Shown here piece after piece: positions 43,963 to 56,732 of a DNA stretch of 64,000 nt. Numbering within the stretch: position 1 is the first letter of the stretch; each line of letters begins with the position of its first letter. Where the stretch lies: contig NC_133666.1 of the NCBI RefSeq assembly GCF_037893015.1, forward strand, positions 462,696,867-462,760,866, in the 5' to 3' direction. Both the position numbers and the translations under genes were made by a program. This DNA comes from Macrotis lagotis (taxonomy: Eukaryota; Chordata; Mammalia; Peramelemorphia; Peramelidae). Under the pieces are notes generated by a model. It was not told the origin of the DNA and searched no databases. It worked only from the letters and a program-made list of their open reading frames with translations.

Positions 43963-44210
43963 GCTTTTGTTATTGTTAATTCGTTTTTGACTATTGGTGA
44001 CCCCATTTGGGGTTCCATTGGAAGAGATACTGGAGTAGTTTGCCATTTCCTTCTCCAGCTCATTTTACAGATGAGGAAACTGAGGCAAACAAATGACTAG
44101 CCCAAGGTCACAAAGCTAGTAAGTGTCTAAGGCTGGGTTTGAACTCAGGATGAGTCTTTTTGACTTCAGACTTGATGCTCTGTGCACTATGGTGCTATCT
44201 GACTGCCCAT
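43963..44210 (-). mobile_element. MAR1-type SINE
   Basis: GTGACCCCATTTGGGGTTCC, ACTGGAGTAGTTTGCCATTTCC, CAGATGAGGAAACTGAGGC, GGTCACAAAGCTAGTAAGTG. Confidence 0.92.
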
Positions 44211-44429
44211 GTATGTGCTAAGTTTTATACTCTCTGCATCTATTATTCTTCCTAATTTCAACTCCAAAAACCAAGATGCCCTCCCAGTATAAGTTCATCA
44301 CCAAGTTGCTGTCTTAATTTTTAATTGGTGTCACTTCCCTCAGCCCCTTCTCCCCTCTGATTGGAAGACTGGAGGGTATAGTGCCAAACTCCTCTGAATG
44401 CCTTCCTTTACAGAGGGTAGAAACTGGAC

Positions 44430-44670
44430 TTTTTGACTCATTCCACTTTGCATCTGCTACTCTAATTTCAACTCCTCCCTATCTTCTTGCCCCTGCTCCT
44501 GCTCTCCTGCCTCCTTTTATGTGTTGTCTCCTTGTATTATATTGCAAGCTCCTTGAGATCAAATGCTTGTTTTTTAATTAATTTTTATTAATTTAAAAAT
44601 AATTAAAATTAATTTATTAATTGTATCCCCACAACTTATACCAGTGTCTGACACAAGTGTTTTTTGGATT
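44430..44670 (+). mobile_element. L2 3' end
   Basis: GTGTTGTCTCCTTGTATTATATTGCAAGCTCC, TTGAGATCAAATGC, then ACCAGTGTCTGACACAAG. An AT-rich palindromic stretch (44572-44622) separates the last two blocks. Confidence 0.7.
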
Positions 44671-45854
44671 AGATTGATACAGATTCTTCCAAACTGTTCA
44701 GAAAAAAAATTCATCTTTCTACTGATTCTGCTTGTATTTGAAAGCTGCTGCTTAGCTCTGGTCTTTTCAAGAGAAATACTTGAAAATTCACTAATATATT
44801 AAAGGGCTCCCTCCTTGGAGGTTCCTGACCACCTTGAGGATTTATTGGGGTGGAGGAGGGCTCAGATCTTCCTGCTTCTGAACATAGAGCCCTGCAGACT
44901 GTTTGTATCTCTGACCCATCTCTGGCCATAATAGGAAAGTACCAGTTTGTTTGCCTATAATATTGCAGGATAGTCCCTTTCCCATTGTCCCTTGGCTTCT
45001 ATCCAACTTTTAAATGCATTTCTGAGGTGGAAGAAGTCTTTAATTCTAACTTGTTATTGGATTTCTTGATCATATTTTGAGTTGGTAAGAATTTTTGGTT
45101 TTTATTGAGAAAGGTATAAGGGAGCTGGGGTCTATTTCTGTCCAGACAACCTTCTTGGCTAGAATAATTGTGCAATTTTTATATGCTGTTTGATAGTATA
45201 GAAGAGATGAGAAAATGCACCTTCCTTTCTTCTTTGCAGTTGCCAAGAACTATGGGTGCAAAGCATTGTATAAGCTGACATATATTTGAACTTTTAGTTG
45301 TGTTTTTCTTGAACTTCTTCCTCCCCTTTATTGCTTTTGGTTTTGTGTGTGTATTTGTGTTTGTGAAAAAGGATGACTCTCTGAATAGGGGAAAGGGAAT
45401 GTATATATTTGCAAATGAAGATCACGTAAAAAACAAGATCGAACTTAAAGATCAAATTTTGTCATAGCATAGTTTTATCCCATTCATTCCTGAGATCATT
45501 TCATTTTCCATGTACATACTCACATATACATAAAAACATATATATATATATATATATGCATATATTCACATGTGTGAGTAATTTATTTTACAATCAATTA
45601 TTTTAGCATCTATAAATGGTTTGGTTTTTTTCATTGTAGATTACATTGAATGGACTTTGCAGTATTCACTAAATGGACTTTGTACTATTTTTGGAATTAA
45701 ATGCAAAGAGTATAATACACTTTTGAATTGAAACATTTTTGAGAAATTTTCTATCAAGAATTGTTTTCCAGAACAAGCTATTTTTTATCACAATGGAAAA
45801 CATGTCAAGTGAACATATATTAACATGTAACATATAATTGTGATATTTTGTTAT
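44671..45854. other. Unassigned sequence
   Basis: A 72-codon minus-strand frame (44711-44929) has varied composition but no known motif. A TA run lies at 45538-45557. Confidence 0.35.
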
Positions 45855-46085
45855 CATCATTCATTCATTATTTGTATATGACTTAGACCATAGCAGGCCA
45901 ATATTTGTTCATGGGGTTTTCTTATCAAAGATATAGTGGTTTGCCATTTCCCTTTATAATGGATTAAGGCCAACAGAGGGTAAGTAATTTTCCTAGGGTC
46001 ATACAACTAGAAAGTATCTCAGCCCAGTTTTAGGTCTTCCCTGACTCCAGGCATTCTGCTCTCTCCACCGAGCCACCTGTCTATT
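45855..46085 (-). mobile_element. MAR1-type SINE
   Basis: GGGTTTTCTTATCAAAGATATAG, TGGTTTGCCATTTCCCTTTATAA, GGGTCATACAACTAGAAAG, CACCGAGCCACCTG. Confidence 0.82.
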
Positions 46086-47584
46086 GCAATATTTATAGAT
46101 GCAATAATAATAACTTTAAACATAAAATGAGCAATTTGTGATGCTTTCCTGTCATAATCTCAGGGGCATTGAGTGGAGGACAATTTGTTTCATGACATAT
46201 GTACTGGAAGCTAAAATCTAAACTCTGAATTCAGAATAATCTTTACATATACCCAGCATGGTTCTTTTGAAATGAGAAATTAAAAGGAAGTTCAGCTGGT
46301 TCAGTTCACATTAGTAGTGCTAGGTTGACCAGGATCATAGCTTTTATTTATTGTTTATGTCCCCAATTTCAAAGAATGGATTAATGTGAGTCATGAACCA
46401 AGATAAAAGTCAACATCTCCCAACCCCACAATGACAATATGAGAGGAGGACACCAGAGACTAGCAATAGATGACTCTACTATACCTTTCCTCCCAGCCTC
46501 AAGCAGTGTCTACCCTATGTGTACTGTACTAACTATGGTTTCTTGAAATTTAGCTGGAAAACCAGACTTTGATAAACCACATTATGGTTCAAATGGAGCT
46601 ACTTCACTATGTCTTTAAACACAACTCACTGGTTTTCACAAATTGACCAACAATAGGTCCCAGCCCAAACCTCACTTGTTTGCTTTTGATAGCTCAGAGT
46701 GAGTGTATATAACAATTGGATTCTGTTCTGAGAGTCTTCCCCTCCCAGACTAATTCTTTTGTGAAGACAAACTGGGCCATCATTTCTCTAAATTCTTACC
46801 TAGCCTTAAATTATTGATTCTTGTCTAGATATAGTTTCCTGTGAATGCTTCAGAAGTTTGTCCTAGTCATGGTTCAGCATTTGGTACATTGAATCACTCC
46901 ATTCCTGAGGGTTGAAATACTTAATCTTATTTAGAAAATGAGACATTTGTAAAGCACTTAATACAGTGTCTTAACATGGTGGTATTTAACAAATTCTTGT
47001 TTCTTTCTTTTTAATAAAAACAAACTCAAATGTCTCCAGGTGAAAGCAGGATTCAAAGCAGTTAAAAACACTTCTTGGGATGATATAAATAGTTAAAAGC
47101 CAAGGGCATGAATGCTAAAAAAAAAAAAAAAAGGAAATAATAATGAGCTAGGAAGTTCTATGGACATGTTGAGAGCTCACTACCAGAATATTAGAATTGA
47201 TTTTCTAATATCCTTTCCCAAATGGTCCATCCACAGTTGCAACCCAGATTGATCCACTTGAGGGTAAAACTAACTCAAACATTCCCAGATCTGTTCAAAA
47301 TCTTTTTTGCTCACCCTGTTGATATGCTAAGAATGTAACAGAAGCATCATTATTTTTCAAACCTGTAAGTGTCCTGTCCCACTAGTTCCATCCACTCAAT
47401 ATCCTAGAGACATTTAGATGATTCTTTTGATGTTATATAGATGTAAACAAAACACTTATCTGTATATTTGTTCTTGACTCATGTTCATTTTCTTTTCTGG
47501 TCATTCATATTCTTGATGAGAGGCAACATAACACAAACTCTAGATTGTTTGTTGTTGTTCTTGTTGTTATGTCTTCCCCTCCCA
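46086..47584. other. Mostly unassigned sequence
   Basis: No gene was recognised. A MIR-like 3' piece is likely at 46920-47000 (ATTTGTAAAGCACTTAATAC). An A16 run lies at 47118-47133. Confidence 0.4.
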
Positions 47585-47586
47585 GA

Positions 47587-47800
47587 CTGACGTAGTCTAG
47601 AACACTGGACCCAAAGTCACAAAGACTTGATCCAATTCTATTTTCTGAATGCACTGTATAGCTATGGACCAATCACTTTTCCTTAATTTATAAAATAGGG
47701 ATAGAGACACCTGTAATACTTCCCTCCAAGCATTCTTATGAGGCTCACATGAATTCATATGTGACAATTTTAATGAGTTATATAAATGTCAGTTATCACT
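47587..47800 (+). mobile_element. MIR
   Basis: GACCAATCACTTTTCCTTAATTTATAAAATAGGG, ATTCTTATGAGGCTCACATGAA, TGAGTTATATAAATGTCAGT. Confidence 0.75.
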
Positions 47801-48933
47801 AGATGTTATACCTTATGTTTGCATCTCTTGCAACAGTGATTATCAAAAGCTTTTGGAATACTATGATACACAGGCCTATGTGAGAATATTTCTGTGAAAA
47901 ATGTTGGACTTCTGTGGTCTGTAACAGTTTGGGATACTGCATAATTTCCCAAGTGACCATCCAACAACTTCTCTTCAATTTTGGGCCTATATCATTGTTG
48001 TTTTCTTATTATTTTCTATTGATTTTCTCGTTTTCTAAATATATAATCGTTATCTGAAAATTTAGAAAGATACTTTGACTTGCTCATTTACAATGATTTT
48101 TTAAAAATTTATTCATTATTTCTATTGCTAAGATTTTGAAAACTATATACAATAAGAGCAGTAAGAGTGAATATCCCTGAATTATATTTGTTTTTAACAG
48201 GATTTCTTCTATTGTTCCATTACTGTATAAAATAATATTTTGTTATTTCAAATATTCATTTTCAATCATATTATGGAAAAATATCTGTTCTTGCATATTT
48301 AATATTTCATAATATATATTTTATATGGTCATCTATGTCTTTTAGATTCTCATGTTTATTAGCCTAGAGGACTTATGAAACAATTGTTGATTATTTCCTT
48401 TATATTACCTAGTTGTGATCTGCCCTTTCTCATTTCTAATTTTGATGATTTGGGATTTCTTTATTATTTTATTTTCAAATAATTTTTTAACCTTTCTAAA
48501 AAATTAGTTTGAGTTTATTTAACAGATCAGTTTTCTTTCCTATTTTCATTTGTACTGATATCTGGTCTAGTTTATTTTCTCATGGTGATCCACAACAGGA
48601 CAAAGGAGAGGAAAACAGTTTATGAAATAATCCTTATTTTTGTTTTCTACTAGAATATAATTTTGTTCTTCTTAGAGGTTTTTTATTTTAAGTGAAGTCT
48701 CTATTAACTTATTTTCTCTCTTTTATTTATTTAAAAATTTATTTAAGTAAGCATCTAGGACTCTTACTCTTTGAGTATTAATTTGATTAAAATCACAGAT
48801 TCGTCACATATAATGTCTTTTTTAAAATAGCATCTACTATTATTTTTACATTTTCTCTTTCACTCAGACATCATTAACCCTGTTTTTGTTTTGATATGGC
48901 CTGTACTTTTTATTCATTGAATCATTATTTTTG

Positions 48934-49048
48934 GGGAGGCAATCAGAATTAAGTGACTTGACCAGGATTATACAACTAGTAAGTATCTGAGGTCAAATTT
49001 GAACTTAGGTTTTCCTGACTCCAGGATTTATCACCTAGCTGCCCCTCA
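48934..49048 (-). mobile_element. Old tRNA-derived SINE nested in L1
   Basis: GAATTAAGTGACTTGACCAGG, AACTAGTAAGTATCTGAGG, TTTTCCTGACTCCAGG, CACCTAGCTGCCCC. Confidence 0.82.
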
Positions 49049-49495
49049 TTTTATCATTCTTTACAATGAATATTATTTCTTCATTATCCATAAATGTAGT
49101 GTATAAAATCTCTGTTTATTTCTATTTGTCCTCTTGGCCTGAGGCTAGTCTTTGTCTAAATTTCATATACATTTGAAGTGTAGGGTTTTTTAGCTCTTTA
49201 ATTGAATTATTTCCATAATTTTTAATATCTAATTTGTTCAATACTTTGCTCAGTCTTATAATTTCTTTATTATATTTCTATTGTATTTATGATATCCTGA
49301 TAGTGGTATACTAAAATGTATGATTGACAATAATAATACCTTTAGCTATTTTTCTTATGAAACTATGATATTTCCTAGTACAAATTTTACAGAAAAATTT
49401 TTCAAAGTTTACTTTTTTTTCTCTCATTCGAGATCTTTGATTTCATCTGCATGGGGAAATTCTTGGTATAAAACTTATTTGTAACTTATAAATAC

Positions 49496-49656
49496 AGATT
49501 TAGAACTGGAAGAGACCCCAGAGCTTATTTATTCATTTATAGTCTTAGAATTTCAGGTAGCATAAGTGGTTAAGTGATTCGCCCATGGACAATCAGCTAG
49601 CCAATGACAGAAGCAAGATTCAAATGTAAATCTTCATGATTCCAAGCTTAGTTTAC
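49496..49656 (-). mobile_element. L3/MIR-like repeat nested in L1
   Basis: TTAGAACTGGAAGAGACCCCAG, then TTAAGTGATTCGCCCATGG and GATTCCAAGCTTAG. Confidence 0.55.
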
Positions 49657-49805
49657 CTAATCAGTATGTCAAACCAAATCTTGGCAGAAACTTGTTGCAT
49701 AACATAATCTTTGTTTATATCTTTTAATGTTTTTTATTTGAATTCAATTTTTTAACATTATCAATGCCACTTTTTACTTCTCAAAATGTAGTAGTAACAT
49801 GATAA

Positions 49806-49961
49806 TTTTTTTTTTTTAGGTTTTTGCAAGGCAAATGGGGTTGAGTGGCTTGCCCAAGGCCACACAGCTAGGTAATTATTAAGTGTCTGAGACTGGATTT
49901 GAACCCAGGTACTCCTGACTCCAAGGCCAGTGCTTTATCCACTACACCACCTAGCCGCCCC
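49806..49961 (-). mobile_element. tRNA-derived SINE with target duplication
   Basis: GTTTTTGCAAGGCAAATGGGG...CCACCTAGCCGCCCC. AACATGATAA is duplicated at 49796-49805 and 49962-49971. It is younger than the surrounding L1. Confidence 0.94.
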
Positions 49962-50390
49962 AACATGATAAATTTTAAAGTACATTTTCTATTTCATATG
50001 TTTAAATATAATTACATGTTTGCTCAAAGGAAAAAGTTATATTTTTGGATTCCAATTTTCAATTCATTTTTTCCCTTTTTTAGAGGGGTTCATCCATTAA
50101 AATTTAACATTACAATGATTAGATTTGTCTTTTCTTCAATAAGTCTATTTGAAGGAAATCTATCCCTCTTACTCTTATTATTTCTATTAATTCACTATAA
50201 ACAAAATTCATGTCTATGGCTAACTGTAAACTACATTAACATGAACTTTCCTTTTATTAAAGATAAAAAATGTATTTTTAAATTACTATATCCCCAACTT
50301 CCACCCTTTTCTTTTTTTTTTTTTGCTATTTTTTCTTTGTTACTCCAAATACCATTCTGAAACATTTATTGATTTAGCTGATGTAATATT

Positions 50391-51690
50391 TGAATGGTAC
50401 TCATATTTTGTTAGCAACCGGCTTTTCTTGATTTGAGAAGTGGGAATTGTTTTAATTACATATCTTTTGGGCATGGAGACTTGGCTGCTGTTCAAAGACT
50501 TCCCTGAAGTATATATGACTCTACAAACTTTTCAAAGTCTAAATGTTTCTCAAATTTCCATCTCTTGCCTTCTTACAGAATACTAATTTTGCTGGGCTCA
50601 TGGCCCATGCTTCTTCATTTTGAATACATTATGGTATTCCATTTTCTGTAATTGTCCTTTCTTAAAAGTCTGCTGTCTTTTGGTAGGCTAATTCTTTCTT
50701 CTTGCAATTTGGATTATTTTTTTCCATAGTTCATATAATGTAATTAATGTTGAATTTTGGGGTTCTTTTCAGGACGTTTCAATTATTATTATGCTATTAC
50801 TCGATTTTCTTAATTCTTGGAACTTTTCTTTGGTAATTTTCATTTAGAATTTTTGCTTTCTTGAATCTTTTATTGATATTTTTGAGGTTGTTATGTTTTG
50901 AACTGCCATTTAGGTCCAACACTTGAATCTCTAAGATGATGACTTACTGATCTTGTTTTCCTCATTACTTTGCATCATCTACCATTCTGTCTCCTATTGT
51001 ACTGTCTGTTGTTGTTTACTTATATTTTTGTTTTCTATGGTATATTTTGTATTTAGTAATTTAAAAATTATTTCGACTTGATTTTTTAACCGCTTTTAAT
51101 CTTGGCTTCGGTTCCTCTTTTGATTTTTTTTTCTGCTTTCTAGAAGTTCTTATTTTATTCAATCTCTAATTTTCCTACCAACATTAATTTTTACTCAGTT
51201 TCTTTAAATGTGGTGTTGATTTATTGGTGACCTCTCTCATGATAGTTTTATATTTCTTTCCTATCTTCACTGCTTCTAGCTGTTTCATTTGTTGCACAGT
51301 ATTTTTAAAAATCATACTGACATCTTTTTTATTTTTTATTTTTGGTTGATTTTTATTTTCTAATGTGACTTTTGAGATTTTTCTTTTCTCTTTGGTGTTA
51401 TTTGTTGTTTTAGGAAGAGTATGTGAGCATATATGAGATATTTGAACCTTATCTCTCTACTACCTTGTTAGGAAAACTATCATGAAATCTTACGTGATAG
51501 ATATGTACAATTGGCAAGTACCTTTTTAGAGGTGTTTTTTTTTGAGATCTGTGACTTTTTTTGTTATATAAATATTTTATTTGTTTTCTAGTTGAGTTTT
51601 TAAAGTGCATTTATTCTTTTCTTTCCAAAGATGAATAAGTATCAGTACATACCCCCCAACTGCCTACAAGACATGGCTACCTGGATGTTT
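50391..51690. other. T-rich unassigned sequence
   Basis: It could be the 5' part of the antisense L1 (ORF1 and 5' UTR complement), but no landmark was secure. No gene was seen. Confidence 0.35.
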
Positions 51691-51949
51691 CATTGGTATG
51701 GCAAGTTCAACATTTCCAAAATCAAGCTTTCCCTCTTGAGCTGCTCTTCTCTCTGATTTCATCATCTGGTATAAGCTTATTCATGTTCCATTATTTGTTC
51801 CTCAGGACTTCTCAGCATTATCATCTTTTTTTTCCCTTATCTCTGAGTATAGCAAATATTTATCTACTCTCTATTAAGTCCCTCTCTGTCCAGGATCCTA
51901 TTTTTTTCCTACCTTTACCAGCAATCTAGTCTATCAAATGGACTTTAAT

Positions 51950-53112
51950 GACTCTTTTTCATCTGCTTATATACTTATTCGGGTCTCTCTAAGCTTAAAA
52001 AAAAAAAAACCAAACCCTCTTCTCCCTCTCTCTTTTTAACCCATTTGCCTATTGGTCCATATTTCTTCTGATCCTTTACTCTCACTTCAGACTATTACCA
52101 GAGAACCCTATGTCAGCATTAGATCCTGGCCACCCCCTAGATGTTTTGTAATCTTTGACTCCATGCCAGGGTCTTCTAAGAGCACTCTAAATTAGCCCCA
52201 GTTTGTGGCTATTTGCCTTTTGCCTCTGTTCACTTTGGGGTCTTTTCCATGGCCCAGAGGCAACTCCTCACTTTGAAACTCACTTTCCCTACTAGCTTCT
52301 ACCACTGATTGGACATTCCCCTTTGGTCCTTTACCCCATCAAAAGTCACACACTCTTTTGTTTTGTGAGGTGGATCTCCTAGACCTCTTAGGACACAACA
52401 TCACCATCTGCCACAAGAATGACCTTTGAAAAGCCTAACCTCCTGTCTCCTTCAATAGAGCTCTCTAACCACTAAAAAAGACTCCTCCCTGTCTAGCACA
52501 AATCTGATTCATTCCTCAATCATTTGTGTACTTCTACCCTTCCCATTTCAGAGTTTCTGAGCTGGGCTGCTAAATGACAAATCCCACTCCCGTTGTCACT
52601 TGCCTACTCCCTTACTACAATGTCTTATTCCACATTTATCTAACACTTTCTCTATGATCGTAGGAATACCTACTCTGTAATTTTAAAAATTTGTTTTTAC
52701 TTTGACTGTTTCTTTTCTCATTCTTCCTACCTTCTGTATGCATTGAGTAATCCTCATGATAATAGCCCTGACCTCTCTGTTCTAGTATTTTTCACTTGTT
52801 CCCCATGGCCACTTTAAGTTCTTCCTCTATTACTAGAACTCTTCTCTTTCTTAGAAGTTCACACTACTTAAATTTGTCATTCTATCCAGATTCTGGTGGC
52901 AGATGTCTATCAAACCTCAGGACATTCTCTTTTCTTTCTCAAGGAGTTCAGTGTCTGGTTCTCAGTGTTTCTCACCTCCCGAGCTCCCGCCCTCATACTA
53001 GAGACTACAACATGCATGTAAACTCCTTAAGGATAGGGACTATCTGTATCTCTTTTTGTATCCCCTGAACTTAGCACAGCATCTGGGACATTTAATAAGT
53101 GTTCATTGACTA
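51950..53112 (+). mobile_element. L2 LINE relic, endonuclease side plus 3' end
   Basis: 52860-53020 corresponds to the L2 endonuclease: GGTGGCAGATGTCTATCAAAC, then ACTAGAGACTACAACATGCATG. The latter encodes TRDYNMHVNS, the counterpart of the GDFNIHVD motif. It joins directly to an L2-type 3' end (TCCTTAAGGATAGGGACTATCTG, CTTAGCACAGCATCTGGGAC), implying an internal deletion. The left limit is uncertain. Confidence 0.6.
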
Positions 53113-54255
53113 TTAATCATGCTTCTTTGAATTTACTCCAATTTCCCAATTACTCAATCTATTTAATTCCCATGACCTACTACCTCAGCTTTATACACAG
53201 GAATCATATGACTGATTATCCATAAAAGTTCCACATCCATGTTTATGAATTACAGAATTCCTTTTTCTAACCATAATTACATCTTTCTCTCTGTCTTATG
53301 ATTCCTAAACCTGTTCTTCATCCACACCAAGACCTCCAATTTCTGCTCTGGCAACATCCTCCTCCCTTCCCAGTCATGATTACTAACCTTAAACTTGGAT
53401 TATACATGCTGGGTGGCACAGTGGATAGAGCACTGGCCCTGGAGTCAGGAGTACCTGAGTTCAAATCCGGTCTCAGATACTTAATAATTACCTAGCTGTG
53501 TGGCCTTGGGCAAGCCACTTAACCCCATTGCCTTGCAAAAAAAAAAAACAACTTAAAAAAAAAAAAACTTGGATTATTCCTGCCATTAAACTACATTTTT
53601 TTCCTGTTCTCATACTACTGAATAGAGATGGAGAAAATCACAAGACCATGCTGACTGGGCCCTCTTACTACAACTTCATGTTATATATTCTTCAAAGCAA
53701 TGAGATGGATCCCTCTATACCTTTCTCATGAATTCATTTAGTCCATTTGCCAAGGAGCTCTATTCCAAGTCTTTTCATTCTGCCTCAAAACTCCACTGAT
53801 ACTCCTTCTTCTCCTCACTCTCTCAAATGATTTCACCTCATATCTTCCTGGGATGCAAAATGAGGTCATTCTCTGAGATCCACCTCTTCTTCTCTCCTCA
53901 CTTCATGATCTAGGTATCTTCCTTGACTATTTCATCCTTTGCCTTTGCCACACCTGAAAAGGTACCAAGGCACCTTTGCCAAGGCAAAATCCCTCTACAT
54001 GAACCCTTGATCCCATCTCCTTCTGACTTCTTCAGCTTATTGTTTCAAAATTGTGTCTATTCTCTCTTCAGTCTTCAGTCTTTCTCTGTATGGATCCTTT
54101 CCTGCTGTCTGAAGATATGGCCCTCTGTCCCTCTTCCTCAATCAAACCAAAAGCAAACCAAAAACAACCTTTTTCCTGTATCCCACCATCTATGCTTATA
54201 TCTATCCTTTCCTCCATTGATCTCCAAGGGTGGGATTCAAATAAATTAACAACTC
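53113..54255 (+). mobile_element. L2 LINE relic, endonuclease-RT linker
   Basis: Pyrimidine-rich sense strand. CTCATATCTTCCTGGGATGC (about 53838) and GAACCCTTGATCCCATCTCC (about 54001, the L2 'LDPIPS' region) appear in L2 order. It stops before the RT. A SINE interrupts it at 53404-53564. Confidence 0.65.
53404..53564 (+). mobile_element. tRNA-derived SINE with 13-bp target duplication
   Basis: The head is slightly truncated (GCTGGGTGGCACAG). The body is near consensus. The tail is A-rich. AAACTTGGATTAT flanks it at 53391-53403 and 53565-53577. Confidence 0.94.
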
Positions 54256-55384
54256 TGACCTAGTGACTATTTAAAGTATACAAAAACATATACTAAAGGT
54301 AGTTTAATATTTCATGCAATAATATTCAAATAAGAACAGTGAAAGAGGTACACAAAACTAGATTATATTATATATTTACAATAAGCAAACATATACTTAT
54401 GGAGTGAAAGCAGACATGTGACCTCAGCAACCAATGTTGGAACATATGCAAAAATAAACTTATTCTACCTATTCTACCTCTTTTTTCCCCTTACTTCCAT
54501 TGCTTCAGAAATGAGCAATAAGATAACCCTTGAAATCTTTATTTCTATTGGTTCATTGTGTCCCAGCTTCCTATTGGTTTCACCATTGAAGGAACAGCAA
54601 CACAGTCATACTATCCCTAGGGGAATTTGGGACATAACACAGAGCAGAAACAAATGACAGCTTGTCATCCCCTGGTTGTTTGGAACTTTTTGTTTTTATG
54701 TTATTTGTTTGTTTACTGAAGTAACAAAAATAAGAGAATTAAAATATAGTATACAATCAAAGTTATAATGAGTTTTTCAAAAAAATGAATAAATAAATAA
54801 ATAAATCGATAGATACAAGTATAGTTCCATCAATTTTTTTTTCACCTGTGGATGGAATAAAAATTACATTGGATATTTGGAAAATACTGTTGCACAGAAC
54901 TGTTAAAAAAAAGTGTAAGGACTTCAGCCTGTGTTCAGATACCCTCAGCTCTGTCTCTGGGATGGATCTCATTCTTTTTATTAGTCCATCAGAGAAGTTT
55001 CTTCAAGTCCATGTTTCTTTTTCCCCCTCTCACTTTTTTTTGAAGTTTCTCTATCTTTGTGGGAAGAGAGGAAGAATTATGTTTACTCTTAACAAGACTG
55101 TTGAAGTAATGTGATAAACTAACAAACAGATAAATGAATGAACAAATAAATAAATAATTTTAAAAGAGTAAGGAATATAAATTTGTGATTTCCATAATGT
55201 ATGGCTATCCAGGCACCCACCTTAGAGAGAACCCTGATTACAAGTGCAACATTAACAACTGGTTTGCTGAAGTCAACATAAAATTAGGTATCCATTCTGC
55301 CTAACCAGTGTGAACTGGCTGAATCCCACCACTAATTTCCTTGAAAAGGCCATTTACACTGGATTCTTTCATTTCCTTTCCTCT
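54256..55384. other. Mostly unassigned sequence
   Basis: No gene was seen. AAAT runs lie at 54786-54806 and 55139-55155. 54840-55010 has weak resemblance to antisense L1 3' UTR. Confidence 0.35.
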
Positions 55385-55700
55385 CACTCTCTTCTATATT
55401 CTATCTGCAATCTGACTTCTAATCTCATCATTCAGCTGAAATAACTCTCCAAAATTTCTGATGATCTCTTAATCACCAAAACTGGATTTCCTCCTCACCT
55501 CTTTTTTTCCCAAGACTCTGCTCAAATCCAACATTCTGTAGGAGACTTTCCTATCTTGCCCTCCACTTTCTGGTTCTTCCCTTTAAGATTACATTTCATC
55601 CATGTTATCTCTTCTGTATATACACAGTTGTTTTCATGTTGTCTCCCCAATTAGAATGTGACCCCCTCCAGAGCAAAGACTGCTTTTGTCTTTATTTGTA
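55385..55700 (+). mobile_element. L2 relic with internal deletion
   Basis: RT-region words CTGCAATCTGACTTCTAATC and TCATCATTCAGCTGAAATAAC match those of the L2 at 37100. The sequence then jumps to the 3' region (AAGACTCTGCTCAAATCCAAC, TGTCTCCCCAATTAGAATGTGA). Confidence 0.75.
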
Positions 55701-55870
55701 CCCCTGAGTTTGAAATGTCTCTAGGACATTCAATTGGAAATATCCAATAGGGAAGCTGTGATATAGAAACAAACTTTGGGAGAAAGACTAGGGCTGGATA
55801 CACAGATCTATGAGTCATCTGCATAGAGATGATAATTAAACCCATGGGAGTTGTTGAATGATCTGTTCCT
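55701..55870 (+). mobile_element. Unclassified mammal-wide repeat
   Basis: GAAATGTCTCTAGGACATTC, AGTCATCTGCATAGAGATGATAATTAA, CCATGGGAGTTGTTGAATGATC. This order recurs in a long old mammalian repeat. I cannot name it with certainty. Confidence 0.5.
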
Positions 55871-56732
55871 TCCTTAACTATTCTCAAGGTTTTAAAGGAA
55901 AAACCTTCCTACTATTGTCTAGTGAAGGCCATTGCTAGAGCATTTTTTTTTTTGTCTCTCAGGTCTACTATATCCTGATGCCTTTATTACACTGACAATG
56001 CTATCATTTGGAACCCATAATTCCCTTCTTTTATTCTGTGGGAATAGGCCATTTAAATTTCTCTAGTTTATCTTTTCATTCTACCAATTCTACAAATTGC
56101 TCTGTAATAGTGGTTCAAAATCTAGCCAAGTATTGGGATCCATTTTTAATGTCAAAAACTTTCACAGATTTCCACATGCCAGGAGATATATTATTACTAT
56201 CCATTGACTGAGAAAATACATGATTACACAGTGTAGCATGAACTCAGTAATGCTTTTCCATGAATATGTACATTATTATTCATAATTTCATACATATGCA
56301 TTTGAAAAATAACTTAATTTTTGACAATGTATGTTTGTTTATTTTCTATAGCACTAAGAATTTTGTTGGAGTTTTATGAAGATAAAAAAGGATGGGACTT
56401 GGTGGAAATATGGCTATTCAAATATCTTCCTTAGGGGCTGTGAACCCTTTGGGGAAGTATTGGTATAAATGTTTCTTCCTTTATATTTTTTCTTGGCTTT
56501 TCCTTTCTTCTCTTTTCTTTTCCTTTTCTCCTTATTTCCTCTTCCATTACTTCTTAAATCCAGTGGTACACAAAATAGGAGATATAATTAGAAGTGAAAA
56601 ACTTAATGAAAGTCTGACCTTTAAGTATATATGCTGTTATCCAAAGTTCCCAATCACTTAGAGATTTCTAAAATACTTTTGTTTTTTTAAAGAGTTAGTG
56701 TAGACATTGATTCAAATAAAGGCATTACTTTT
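55871..56732. other. Unassigned sequence
   Basis: No gene or repeat was recognised. A TTTTCC-rich patch lies at 56500-56540. Confidence 0.4.

Larger units (their letters stand above)
47990..50390 (-). mobile_element. Antisense L1 ORF2 relic (RT to endonuclease)
   Basis: T-rich plus strand whose complement follows L1 ORF2 order. 48115-48220 lies in the RT (AAGAGCAGTAAGAGTGAATATCCC). 48400-48560 is the endonuclease-RT linker (GTTGTGATCTGCCC, TTTTGATGATTTGGGATTTC). 49060-49380 and 49990-50150 are consistent with the preceding endonuclease-side region (AGAGGGGTTCATCCATTAAAATTTAACATTAC). At least three SINE-class insertions interrupt it. It is very decayed. The outer limits are approximate. Confidence 0.6.

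Noticed and set aside
49899-50360. 153-codon plus-strand frame
   Set aside because: It begins inside an antisense SINE and continues through T-rich antisense L1 with no homologous domain.
53923-54249. 108-codon frame as a possible gene
   Set aside because: It lies in L2 endonuclease-RT linker sequence and has no start context or splice structure.
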